From Saccharothrix ecbatanensis (GTDB taxonomy: Bacteria; Actinomycetota; Actinomycetes; Mycobacteriales; Pseudonocardiaceae): a DNA stretch of 64,000 bases. The position numbers and the translations under genes were made by a program. The stretch lies in NCBI RefSeq assembly GCF_014205015.1, contig NZ_JACHMO010000001.1, positions 2,356,001-2,420,000 on the forward strand, written 5' to 3'. Each line of letters begins with the position of its first letter. The stretch's first letter is position 1. Under the pieces are notes generated by a model that was not told the DNA's origin, did no database searches, and was given only the letters and a program-made list of their open reading frames with translations. Below, one piece after another: positions 42,449-50,201 of this stretch.

Positions 42449-43933
42449 TCAGCAGGGTGGGACAGGGGAGCGGGCGTCGTCCTCCTTTCGGGGCAAGGGC
42501 ACGGACAGCGCGCTCAGGCGGCCGGTGTGCGCGCGCATCCGTTCGGTGAAGTCGGTCCAGGACGGGCGCTGAGCCCAGAGCGTGTCGGCCAACGCCGCCA
42601 GCCGGGGGTACGCCAGCCGTTCGAGGTGGTGTGCGGTCGGCACGTACTCCGTCCACAGCGCGCACTGTGCGCCGAGCACCCCGTCCGGCAACGGCAGGTC
42701 GTAGACGTCCCGCGCGGTCACCACCAGGCCGGGCTGTCCGGCCGGCTCGTCGGGGTCGGCGGACTGCGGGTAGTCCAGGTAGGTCGAGCGGTGCGGCGCC
42801 ATCACCACGGCGTGCCCGAGGTCCATCGCCGCCCGCGCGTCCGCCGCGTCACGCCACGGCATCACCACCGCGCGTGGGTCGCCGATCGGCTCCCACGACA
42901 CCGGCACCCGCCCGCGCTCGACGACGTGGTCGGCCATCGCGCGCAGGAACCAGCCGTGCAGGTCGTGCGGACCGGTCAACTCCTCGCGGCGGACCCGCCG
43001 CAGCGCACCGGGACTGGACTCCCACTCCGCGGTGGGGCACTCGTCGCCGCCCAGGTGCACGTGCGGGCCGGGGAACACGTCCACCACCTCGTCCAGCACG
43101 TCACGGCAGAACTCCAGCACGGCGTCGTCCACGCCGAACACCGCGTCGCTGATGCCCCACCGCGTCCACACCGGCGACCGGCGCCGGGGGAAGTTGCCCA
43201 GGTGCGGGTAGGCGGCCAAGGCGGCGCGGGCGTGTCCCGGCATCTCGATCTCCGGCACGATCCGCACACCGCGTTCGTCGGCGTACGACACCAGCCCGGC
43301 CAGCTCGGAGCGCGTGTACGAACCGCCGTGCGGCACGCCGTCGCCCATGGTCTCCGCACGCCACCCGCCGACCGACGTCAGCAGCGGGTGGCGCGGCACC
43401 GGCATCCGCCAGCCCTGGTCGTCGGTCAGGTGCAGGTGCAGCACGTTCAGCTTGTGCACCGCCATCAGGTCGACGAACCGGCGCAGCACCGCGACCGGCT
43501 GGAAGTGCCGCGCCACGTCCAGCAGCACCCCGCGCCACGGCAGCCGCGGCGCGTCGCGGACGTCCACCCCGGGCAGCGTCCAGTCCACATCGGACACCGG
43601 CCGTGAGCCCAAGGCCGTCGGCGACATCAGCTGCCGGATCGTCTGCACGCCGTGCGCCAGCCCGTGACGCGTGGCCGCTCGCAGCACCACCGCGTGCTCG
43701 TTCACGGTCAGCGCGTAGCCCTCGTCGCCGAGCCCGATCAGCCGGTCGTCCAACGCGAACACCACCCGGCCGTCCTCGTGCAGCGGCAGCGGCAACCCGG
43801 TGGCCGGTCGCACCAGCGCGCGCAGCAACCGTGCCGCGCCCTGGGCGCCGGGCGTGGCACGGATCGCCGTGTCGCGGTCGAGCGTGAACCGGCCGTGCCG
43901 CCGGATCAGTCGCGTCGGTCGTGGAACGATCAC
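42449..43933 (-). CDS. dasD: Beta-N-acetylhexosaminidase, GH20
   Basis: 494 residues without a signal peptide, so intracellular. An N-terminal GH20b-like domain leads into the barrel: HKLNVLHLHLTDDQGWRMPV, PEIEMPGHARAALAAYP, and the catalytic Asp297-Glu298 pair in HLGGDEC; WEP and ALWTEYV complete the site. It would split imported chitobiose to GlcNAc. GTG start 16 bp after the permease stop, in the order dasA-dasB-dasC-dasD seen in Streptomyces. Confidence 0.92.
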   Translation of the reverse strand: MIVPRPTRLIRRHGRFTLDRDTAIRATPGAQGAARLLRALVRPATGLPLPLHEDGRVVFALDDRLIGLGDEGYALTVNEHAVVLRAATRHGLAHGVQTIRQLMSPTALGSRPVSDVDWTLPGVDVRDAPRLPWRGVLLDVARHFQPVAVLRRFVDLMAVHKLNVLHLHLTDDQGWRMPVPRHPLLTSVGGWRAETMGDGVPHGGSYTRSELAGLVSYADERGVRIVPEIEMPGHARAALAAYPHLGNFPRRRSPVWTRWGISDAVFGVDDAVLEFCRDVLDEVVDVFPGPHVHLGGDECPTAEWESSPGALRRVRREELTGPHDLHGWFLRAMADHVVERGRVPVSWEPIGDPRAVVMPWRDAADARAAMDLGHAVVMAPHRSTYLDYPQSADPDEPAGQPGLVVTARDVYDLPLPDGVLGAQCALWTEYVPTAHHLERLAYPRLAALADTLWAQRPSWTDFTERMRAHTGRLSALSVPLPRKEDDARSPVPPC

Positions 43934-43949
43934 CAGCAGAACCCCCGAA

Positions 43950-44786
43950 TCAGCCTTTGACCGCGCCGCCGACGATGCCGGTGGTGACCCGGCCCTGGAG
44001 CACGAGGAACACCACCAGCACGGGCAGCATGAACAGGGTCGAAGCGGCCATGGTCGCGCCCCAGTCGGTGCCGAACGTGTTGCTGAACGACGACAGCCAG
44101 ACCGGCAGCGTGCGGTCGTCCTGGTTCTTGATGATCAGCACGTTGGCGAAGGCGAACTCGTTCCACGCGGTGATGAACCCGAACAGCGAAGTCGCCAGCA
44201 GACCCGGCGCGAGCAGCGGGAACACCACCCGCCGGAACGCCTGCGCCCGCGAGCACCCGTCCACCAGCGCCGCCTCTTCGAGGTCGACGGGGATGGCGGC
44301 GAGGAACCCGCGCAGCGTCACGATCGTGAACGGCAGGGTGATCATGAAGTAGACCAGCGTGAGCATCCAGAGCGTGTCGAGCATCCCGGTGTCCCGCGCG
44401 ATCACGTAGATCGGGATGAGCAGCGCCTCCCACGGCGTCATCTGCGCCACGAACACCATCAGGATGAACCCGCGCCGCCCCTTCCACCGCAGCCGCGCCA
44501 CCGCGAACGCCGCCAGCAACGCCACCACGAGCGCCAACAGCACCGCCCCGCCCGCGACCAGGATGCTGTTGCGCCAGAACGACCAGAAGCCCTGCGCCGA
44601 CACCGCCGTGCCGAAGTGCTCGAACGTCAACGACAGCGGCAGGAACGTCGGCGTCTCGGCCTGGATGTCGCGGGTCGGCTTGAACGCGGTCAGCACCATC
44701 CAGTACACCGGGAACACCGACACCACGAACACGACCACCGCGGCGACACCGCGCAGCACCCTGCCGGTTGCGGGACGGCCGGTCAC
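43950..44786 (-). CDS. dasC: ABC sugar permease, MalG type
   Basis: 278 residues with six helices and the permease EAA loop EEAALVDGCSRAQAFRRVVFPLLAPG. N-terminus FPVYWMVLTAFKPTRDI is typical of CUT1 MalG-like subunits. GTG 44786 overlaps the stop of the preceding permease gene by 4 nt. Together with the MalF-like partner it forms the channel for a di- or oligosaccharide, inferred to be N,N'-diacetylchitobiose from the gene context. No ATPase gene is present; as in Streptomyces a shared MsiK-type ATPase elsewhere would be needed. Confidence 0.9.
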   Translation of the reverse strand: MTGRPATGRVLRGVAAVVVFVVSVFPVYWMVLTAFKPTRDIQAETPTFLPLSLTFEHFGTAVSAQGFWSFWRNSILVAGGAVLLALVVALLAAFAVARLRWKGRRGFILMVFVAQMTPWEALLIPIYVIARDTGMLDTLWMLTLVYFMITLPFTIVTLRGFLAAIPVDLEEAALVDGCSRAQAFRRVVFPLLAPGLLATSLFGFITAWNEFAFANVLIIKNQDDRTLPVWLSSFSNTFGTDWGATMAASTLFMLPVLVVFLVLQGRVTTGIVGGAVKG

Positions 44787-45733
44787 GAGACCTCCTCCTG
44801 CCGGTACATCTGCCGGAAGTACGCCAGCAGCGCCAGCACGAGCAGCAGCACCATGAGCATCGACACCGCCGCGCCGAGGTCGTAGCGCTGCAACGACTGC
44901 GCGACCTGGAACGCGTACACCGGCAACGTCGTGGTGGCCTGCCCCGGCCCGCCCTGGGAGATGACCCAGATCTGGACGAAGCACTTGGCCACCCAGATCA
45001 CCTCCAGGCAGGTGATCAGCCCGAACATGGCCCGCAGCACGGGGAACGTGATGGAGGCGAACTCCCGCCACGCGCCGGCGCCGTCCATCCGCGCCGCCTC
45101 GTACAGCTCGGACGGCACCGTCACCATGGCCGCGTACAGCGACAGCGCCGCGAACGGCACGGACTGCCACACGATCAGCGCGACCAGGATCCCGAACGTG
45201 GCCGGACCGTCGGCGAACCACGTGTAGTCGCGGTAGCCCTCGAACCCGAGCGACACCAGCACCCAGTTGACCACCCCGAGCCGGGACTGGAACAGCCACT
45301 GGAACACCGTGGTCGCCGCGATCACCGGAGTCGCCCACACCAGCACGAGCCCGGACATCACCAACAGCCGCGTCCACCTGCCCAGCCGCACCAGCAGCAG
45401 CGCGACCAGCGTGGACAACACCATGATCAGCACGACGTTGATCGCGGTGAACACCAGCGTGCGCCGCACGACCGCCCAGAACTCCGGGTCGCTCAGCACC
45501 CGCGTGTAGTTCGCCAGGCCCACGAACCGCGCGCCGCCGCGGACCAGCTGCGGCAGGCCGAACTCCTGCACGGACATGACCACGTTGCGCACCAACGGGT
45601 ACAGCAGCAGGAACCCCATCGCCAGCACGGTCGGCGCGATCAGCAGGTACGGCCACCAGGGCGTACGGCGGCGGCGCGGGGGAGGGGTCGACAGCGGGCG
45701 GCGCTCGACCGCCCGCGTCAGCGTCGTCGCCAC
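44783..45733 (-). CDS. dasB: ABC sugar permease, MalF type
   Basis: 316 residues. An Arg/Pro-rich N-terminus (RRPLSTPPPRRRRTP) precedes helix 1 (PYLLIAPTVLAMGFLLLYPL) and five more helices; EAA loop YEAARMDGAGAWREFASITFPVLR. It ends in RQMYRQEEVS. GTG 45733 is 2 bp after the binding-protein stop and its own stop overlaps the next permease. Confidence 0.9.
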   Translation of the reverse strand: MATTLTRAVERRPLSTPPPRRRRTPWWPYLLIAPTVLAMGFLLLYPLVRNVVMSVQEFGLPQLVRGGARFVGLANYTRVLSDPEFWAVVRRTLVFTAINVVLIMVLSTLVALLLVRLGRWTRLLVMSGLVLVWATPVIAATTVFQWLFQSRLGVVNWVLVSLGFEGYRDYTWFADGPATFGILVALIVWQSVPFAALSLYAAMVTVPSELYEAARMDGAGAWREFASITFPVLRAMFGLITCLEVIWVAKCFVQIWVISQGGPGQATTTLPVYAFQVAQSLQRYDLGAAVSMLMVLLLVLALLAYFRQMYRQEEVS

Positions 45734-45735
45734 GG

Positions 45736-46980
45736 CTACGCGCCCGAGTTGAGCGCCTGGGTGATCACCTTGTCCGCCTCGGCCGCGGCGGTCGCCGGGT
45801 CCGCGCCGGTCAGCACCGCGGTCAGGAACTCCTTGATCGGGTTGCGCGCCTCGACCGCCGCCCAGTTCGGCGAGTTCGGCGTGGCGCGCCCGTTGACCGC
45901 GCCCGCCGCCATCGCCGCCGCGCCGGGGTCGTCGCCGACCGCGCTCGCGAGCGACGTCCGGTTCGGCACGTAGTTCATCGCCTTGGCCAGCTCGACCTGC
46001 CACTTCTCCCCGGCCAACGCCTTCACCACGGCGTACGCGCCGTCCTGGCGAGTGGAGGCGAGGGGGATGATCAGGTCCGAGCCGCCGGTGAACACCGCGC
46101 CCGGCTTGGCCGCGGTCTTGCCGGGGATGGGGAAGAAGCCCAACTGGTCCGCCAGCTCCGGGTTGGCCTTGGCGACCAGCTTCGCCGCGCCGGGCACCGC
46201 GATGAACTGCGCGACCTCGCCGCCCGCGACCACGTCGGTCTGCTGCGGTTTGGCCTCGTCGGAGTCCTTCGGCCCGTCGCCCAACGCCTGGAGCTTCCGG
46301 TAGAAGTCCGCGCCCGCCAACGCCTCCGGCGTGTTCAACGCGCCGGACCACTTGTCGCCTTCCTGTTCGGCGAGGTCACCGCCCTCGTCCCAGACGAACC
46401 CGGACAGCACGTACCAGTTCTGGCCGGGCAGGTAGATGCCCTGCGTGTCGCCCTGGTCGAGCTTTTCGGTGGCGGCCAGCCACTCGTCCCGCGTCTTCGG
46501 CGGCGCGACCCCGGCCGCCTCGAACAGGTCCTTGCGGTAGATGACGACCCGGTTGGCCGCGTAGAACGGCACGCCGAACTGCTTGCCGTCCACCGCGCCC
46601 GGCTCGGCCAGGCCGGGGATCCAGTCGTCGCCGCCCAGCTCGCCGACCTTGGCGGACAGGTCGGTGACGCCGTCGCTGGCCGCGTACTGCGCGACCTGCG
46701 TGTTGCCCACCTCGATCACGTCGGGCGGATCGGTGCTGGCCAGCGCGCTGGTCACCTTCTGCGTGATGCCGTTCCACTCCTGGATCTGGATCTTCAGGTC
46801 CAGCTCGGGGTGGTCGCGCTCGAACTCGGACTCGAAGCGGCTGACGAAGTCGTCGGTGGCCGAGTCCTTCATCAGCCAGACCGTGATGTCCTGCTTGCCG
46901 CCGGACGCGCCCGGGTCGGCGCCGCAGGCGGACAGGACGAGCAACGACGCGAGGACCACGGCGACGGGGCGTTTCGGCAC
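45736..46980 (-). CDS. dasA: ABC sugar-binding lipoprotein
   Basis: 414 residues. Lipoprotein signal MPKRPVAVVLASLLVLSAC with lipobox LSAC. CUT1 binding-protein features: ITVWLMKDSATDDFVSRFESEFE, DPPDVIEVGNTQVAQYAASDGVTDL, FGVPFYAANRVVIYRKDLFEAAG, FTGGSDLIIPLAS. AGAGGTGA precedes GTG 46980. Assigned DasA because of the permeases, GH20 gene and DasR-like regulator alongside; specificity for chitobiose is inferred from context only. Confidence 0.88.
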   Translation of the reverse strand: MPKRPVAVVLASLLVLSACGADPGASGGKQDITVWLMKDSATDDFVSRFESEFERDHPELDLKIQIQEWNGITQKVTSALASTDPPDVIEVGNTQVAQYAASDGVTDLSAKVGELGGDDWIPGLAEPGAVDGKQFGVPFYAANRVVIYRKDLFEAAGVAPPKTRDEWLAATEKLDQGDTQGIYLPGQNWYVLSGFVWDEGGDLAEQEGDKWSGALNTPEALAGADFYRKLQALGDGPKDSDEAKPQQTDVVAGGEVAQFIAVPGAAKLVAKANPELADQLGFFPIPGKTAAKPGAVFTGGSDLIIPLASTRQDGAYAVVKALAGEKWQVELAKAMNYVPNRTSLASAVGDDPGAAAMAAGAVNGRATPNSPNWAAVEARNPIKEFLTAVLTGADPATAAAEADKVITQALNSGA

Positions 46981-46997
46981 GTCTCACCTCTCAGCTG

Positions 46998-47007
46998 ACC
47001 AATTGGT
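46998..47007. promoter_or_regulatory. ACCAATTGGT palindrome before dasA
   Basis: A 10-bp palindrome 18 bp upstream of the dasA start, containing DasR-type TTGGT half-sites in reversed order. Could be an accessory operator. Confidence 0.4.
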
Positions 47008-47031
47008 AAACCTCGGTGGAGCCTGTCCGAA

Positions 47032-47047
47032 GATGGCATAGACCAAT
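47032..47047. promoter_or_regulatory. DasR-responsive-element-like site 1
   Basis: GATGGCATAGACCAAT matches 13 of 16 positions of the NagR/DasR element ATTGGTATAGACCAAT, in the dasA-dasR intergenic region. Confidence 0.65.
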
Positions 47048-47076
47048 CTGGCAGTCAACACCCAGTTCACAGCGGT

Positions 47077-47088
47077 GAGAGCGCTCTC
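47077..47088. promoter_or_regulatory. CebR-like palindrome in das promoter region
   Basis: GAGAGCGCTCTC, a perfect 12-bp palindrome sharing the GAGCGCTC core of the CebR box at 15138 but with different outer bases. Confidence 0.45.
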
Positions 47089-47113
47089 GATCTTCACCGA
47101 CATCGACCTGACC

Positions 47114-47129
47114 ACTGGTCTGACATACT
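47114..47129. promoter_or_regulatory. DasR-responsive-element-like site 2
   Basis: ACTGGTCTGACATACT: the left half is exactly the DasR half-site ACTGGTCT; the right half is degenerate. A further ACTGGTC follows at 47127-47133. Located 33-48 bp before dasR. Confidence 0.5.
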
Positions 47130-47161
47130 GGTCGGCGACCGGCAAGACGAAGCGAGGCGGC

Positions 47162-47974
47162 ATGGCCGAACCGATCCTCAAGCGCGAACGGGTGCGCGAC
47201 TACCTGCTCGAACTCATCGAGACCCACCCGCCCGGCGCGCCCATCCCGGCCGAACGGGCGCTGTGCCGGCAGCTCGAGGTCTCCCGGCCGACGCTGCGCT
47301 CGGCCGTCGACGAACTGGTCAACACCGGCCTGCTGATCCGCCAGCACGGCCGCGGCACGTTCGTCGCGCCCGCCAAGATCACCCAGGAGCTGGTGTCCGC
47401 CGACCGCGCGATGACGGTGCCGCAGGCGGACGGCGCGTGGACCAGCCGGGTGCTGGAGCACGCGCGCATCCCGGCCGGCGCGCGGGTCGGCCGCAGGCTG
47501 CGCGTGTCGCCGGCGGCCGAGATCACCTACATCGCCCGGCTGCGCCTGGTCGACGGGTCGCCCATGGCGATCGAGTACCTGCACGTGCCGGTCGCCGTGG
47601 CGCCCGGCCTCACCGTCGAGGACATGGAGTCGGGCAACTTCTACGACCGGCTCGCCGACCACGGCGTGCACGTCAGCGACGCGGTGCAGTCCATCGAGCC
47701 GACCGTCACCAACGAGGACGAGTCCACGCTGCTCGGCGTGCCGGTGTTCGCGCCCGCGCTGTTGTTCGAGCGGCTGACCAACGACACCACCGGACGCCCG
47801 GTCGAGTACGTGCACTCGTTGTACCGGGGCGACCGCTACCGGATCGTGTCCCGGCTGTCGCTCGCGCCGACCGCGCCCACGCCCGGCGCGCGGGCGGGCC
47901 ACCACCCCGGCATCCCGCCCGGCGACCTGTCCTCCGGCACGGTCCGCTCGGCCACCAGGGGCGACGTCCAGTAG
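47162..47974 (+). CDS. dasR: GntR/HutC family regulator, DasR-like
   Basis: 270 residues. Winged HTH at the N-terminus (PAERALCRQLEVSRPTLRSAVDELVNTGLLIRQHGRGTFVA) and a UTRA effector domain (ITYIARLRLVDGSPMAIEYLHVPV, RPVEYVHSLYRGDRYRIVSRL), like DasR/NagR, whose ligands are GlcNAc/GlcN phosphates. An unusual Pro/Gly/Ala tail of ~35 residues follows the UTRA domain. ATG 47162 with GAGG just upstream. Divergent from dasA; two DasR-type sites between them support control of the operon. Streptomyces DasR is ~254 residues. Confidence 0.85.
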   Translation: MAEPILKRERVRDYLLELIETHPPGAPIPAERALCRQLEVSRPTLRSAVDELVNTGLLIRQHGRGTFVAPAKITQELVSADRAMTVPQADGAWTSRVLEHARIPAGARVGRRLRVSPAAEITYIARLRLVDGSPMAIEYLHVPVAVAPGLTVEDMESGNFYDRLADHGVHVSDAVQSIEPTVTNEDESTLLGVPVFAPALLFERLTNDTTGRPVEYVHSLYRGDRYRIVSRLSLAPTAPTPGARAGHHPGIPPGDLSSGTVRSATRGDVQ

Positions 47975-48065
47975 CCCTGGGTGCTTCTCCTGCGGCCGGA
48001 CGCACGTGCTGCCAGGATGGGTCCGCCCGTACGACCTTCCCCGTATGACCGTCAAGGAGGACCCG

Positions 48066-48473
48066 GTGGCGTCTCGACTCAACCCGTACATCAGCTTCGC
48101 GGGAAACGCCCGTGAGGCGATGGAGTTCTACGAATCGGTCTTCGGCGGCACGCTGCGGCTGAACACGTTCGGCGAGTACGGCGACCCGGACGCGCCCGAG
48201 GCGGGGAAGATCATGCACGGCATGCTGGAGACACCCAGCGGCTACACCATGATGGGCGCCGACACCCCGCCCGGGATGTCCGTCAACGCGGGCGACAACA
48301 TCACCATCAGCCTCAGTGGCGACGACGCGGACGAGCTGCGCGGCTACTGGGAGAAGCTGTCCGAGAGCGGCAACATCATGATGCCGCTGGAGAAGCAGAT
48401 GTGGGGCGACGAGTTCGGCGCCTGCCAGGACCGCTTCGGCATCTCGTGGATGGTCAACATCAGCGGCACGTGA
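48066..48473 (+). CDS. VOC family protein, PhnB-like
   Basis: 135 residues. LNPYISFAGNAREAMEFYESVFGG is the PhnB/glyoxalase-like N-terminal signature and WGDEFGACQDRFGISWMVNI the C-terminal one. A dimeric metal-binding fold; enzymatic role unknown. GTG 48066 has AAGGAGG 5 nt upstream. Confidence 0.9.
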   Translation: MASRLNPYISFAGNAREAMEFYESVFGGTLRLNTFGEYGDPDAPEAGKIMHGMLETPSGYTMMGADTPPGMSVNAGDNITISLSGDDADELRGYWEKLSESGNIMMPLEKQMWGDEFGACQDRFGISWMVNISGT

Positions 48474-48507
48474 GCGCGCCCGCCGCCCGGCCTCGTACCA
48501 TCAGCCC

Positions 48508-48861
48508 GTGGTGAACCGGTTGGGCGAGTTGGAACGTGCCGCGATGGACGTCCTGTGGGACCGGGGCGAACCGGTCGCGGTGCGGGAGGTCGTGCGCGCG
48601 CTGAGCGACCGCGACCTCGCCTACACGACCGTGATGACCGTGCTGAACCGGTTGGTGAAGAAGGGTTTCGTCCGCCGGGAGGCGGGGGAGGGGCGTGCCT
48701 GGTACTACGCGCCGGTGGCCAGCCGCGAGGAGTACGTCGCCCGGCTGATGCTGGACGCGCTGTCGCTGACCGGCGACCGGGAGACCGCCCTGGCGCACTT
48801 CGCCCAGTCGATGAGCGCGCCCGAGGCGGAGGCGTTGAGCCAGGCGCTGGACGAACGGTGA
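48508..48861 (+). CDS. BlaI/MecI/CopY family repressor
   Basis: 117 residues, a compact winged-helix repressor: LGELERAAMDVLWDRGEPVAVREV, YTTVMTVLNRLVKKGFVRREAGEGRAWYYAP. In beta-lactam systems the partner M56 protease inactivates BlaI; the same pairing is present here with a 4-nt overlap (GTGA). Two palindromes of BlaI type occur before the next operon, so that is the probable target. No beta-lactamase gene is near. Confidence 0.92.
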   Translation: MVNRLGELERAAMDVLWDRGEPVAVREVVRALSDRDLAYTTVMTVLNRLVKKGFVRREAGEGRAWYYAPVASREEYVARLMLDALSLTGDRETALAHFAQSMSAPEAEALSQALDER

Positions 48862-49754
48862 ACGCCGCGCTGCACCTGGTGGCGACCTTGGCGCTGTGCA
48901 CGGTGGTCGCGGGCCCGCTGGCCGGTGCACGGTGGGTCTGGCGAGCCCCGCGCACCGGCATCCTGCTGTGGCAGATGCTCGGCCTCACGTGGGTGATGTC
49001 CGTGGTCGGGCTGCTGCTCGCCCTCGGCCTCGCCCCCTACGACGCCCCCATCCCGGTCGCCCTCGGCCGATGGGTGGCCGACGCCGTGCGCGGGGACGTC
49101 ACGCCGCTCGCCGTCCTGGTGGTGCTGGGCCTGCTGTCGGCGTTGGACCTGCTGATCGGCCTGCTGTGGACGTGGTGGTCGGTGCTGAGGGTGCGGCGGC
49201 GGCACCGTGACGTGCTGGCGCTCGTGGCCCGTCGTGACGACGCCGCGCCCGGCGCGCTCGTGCTCGACCACCCGCACGTCGTCGCGTACTGCGTGCCCAG
49301 CGCGCGGTCGGTCGTCGTGCTGAGTTCGGGCGCGCTGACCGCGTTGACCAAGGACCAGCTGGACGCCGTGCTGGGGCACGAGCACGCGCACGGCCGTGAG
49401 CGGCACGACCTGGTCTTGCTGCCGTTCAGCGCGCTGTGCGCGGTGCTGCCGAAGGTCCGCCTGGTGCGGTCGGTCGCGCAGGCGGTGGCGTTGCTGGTGG
49501 AGATGCGGGCGGACGAGAGCGCGAGCCTGCGTCACGGCGCGGTGCCGTTGGCGGCGGCACTGCGCAGGTTCAGTGCCGTCCGGCCGCCCGAAGGTGCGCT
49601 GGGTGCGGTTGCGTTGGGTGCGGCTGACATCGCGGTCGAGGCACGGCTGGACCGGCTCGCGGGCCTGCCGCCGCTGCCTCCGGTGCTGCGGTGGTCCGTG
49701 CTGGTCGCAGGCCTGGTGCTGGTCTCGACCCCGGCGAGCTTCCTGGTCTTCTGA
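48858..49754 (+). CDS. M56 family (BlaR1/MecR1-like) membrane metallopeptidase
   Basis: 298 residues. Three N-terminal membrane helices, then the zinc motif HExxH as GHEHAHGRERHD and one C-terminal helix (WSVLVAGLVLVSTPASFLVF). There is no extracellular penicillin-binding sensor domain, as in other actinobacterial members, so the signal is unlikely to be a beta-lactam bound as in BlaR1. It probably cleaves the co-encoded BlaI repressor when triggered. Confidence 0.9.
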   Translation: MNAALHLVATLALCTVVAGPLAGARWVWRAPRTGILLWQMLGLTWVMSVVGLLLALGLAPYDAPIPVALGRWVADAVRGDVTPLAVLVVLGLLSALDLLIGLLWTWWSVLRVRRRHRDVLALVARRDDAAPGALVLDHPHVVAYCVPSARSVVVLSSGALTALTKDQLDAVLGHEHAHGRERHDLVLLPFSALCAVLPKVRLVRSVAQAVALLVEMRADESASLRHGAVPLAAALRRFSAVRPPEGALGAVALGAADIAVEARLDRLAGLPPLPPVLRWSVLVAGLVLVSTPASFLVF

Positions 49755-49766
49755 CCCCTCCGGATC

Positions 49767-49804
49767 GGCTACTACAACGTGTAGTGCTACGTTCTGTAGT
49801 AGCC
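49767..49804. promoter_or_regulatory. Double BlaI-type operator
   Basis: ACTACA-ACG-TGTAGT (49771-49785) is a perfect inverted repeat; GCTAC-gttct-GTAGT (49786-49800) is a second. The outer arms GGCTACTACA and TGTAGTAGCC (10 bp) frame both. Located 17-54 bp before the next start codon. Confidence 0.8.
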
Positions 49805-49820
49805 ATTCCGGAGGGGTTCG

Positions 49821-50201
49821 ATGATCCAAGTCCTGGCGACCGCGTTGACGGTCGTAGCGCTCGTCGCCGCTGCCTGGTCGTTGGGGTTGGCCGTGCTCGA
49901 CCGCCCGATCACGTTGCGCACCAAACCGACGCTGTGGCTCGCGGCGGTCGTCCTGCTGCTGGAGGTCGGGCTTCTGGTGCAGGCCGTGGCCGGTGTCGTC
50001 GCCATGCTCGGCGCCGACCGTGAACTGGACCGGGCCACGTTCGTCGGCTACCTGATCGGCGCGGCGGTCGTGCTGCCGTTGGGCGCGGTGTGGTCGGTGG
50101 CCGAACGGTCCCGGTGGGGCGCCGGCGTGCTGACCATCACCTGCCTCAGCGTGCCGGTGATGATCCTGCGGCTGAACCAGCTGTGGGCCGGCCATGGGTG
50201 A
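49821..50201 (+). CDS. Membrane protein co-transcribed with ccsB
   Basis: 126 residues with four hydrophobic helices (TALTVVALVAAAWSLGLAVL, LWLAAVVLLLEVGLLVQAVAGVVAML, TFVGYLIGAAVVLPLGAVWSV, GVLTITCLSVPVMILRL). GGAGG 6 nt before ATG. It overlaps ccsB by 8 nt. Similar small proteins are found in actinobacterial genomes without assigned role. BlaI operators directly upstream make it the first gene of a BlaI-controlled unit. Confidence 0.75.
   Translation: MIQVLATALTVVALVAAAWSLGLAVLDRPITLRTKPTLWLAAVVLLLEVGLLVQAVAGVVAMLGADRELDRATFVGYLIGAAVVLPLGAVWSVAERSRWGAGVLTITCLSVPVMILRLNQLWAGHG

Noticed and set aside
41051..47974. A biosynthetic gene cluster for a secondary metabolite
   Set aside because: No PKS, NRPS, terpene or RiPP core enzyme occurs in the window; the genes form a sugar uptake locus.
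48508..49754. BlaI/M56 pair as a beta-lactam resistance locus
   Set aside because: No beta-lactamase or penicillin-binding sensor domain is present; the operators point to the ccsB operon.
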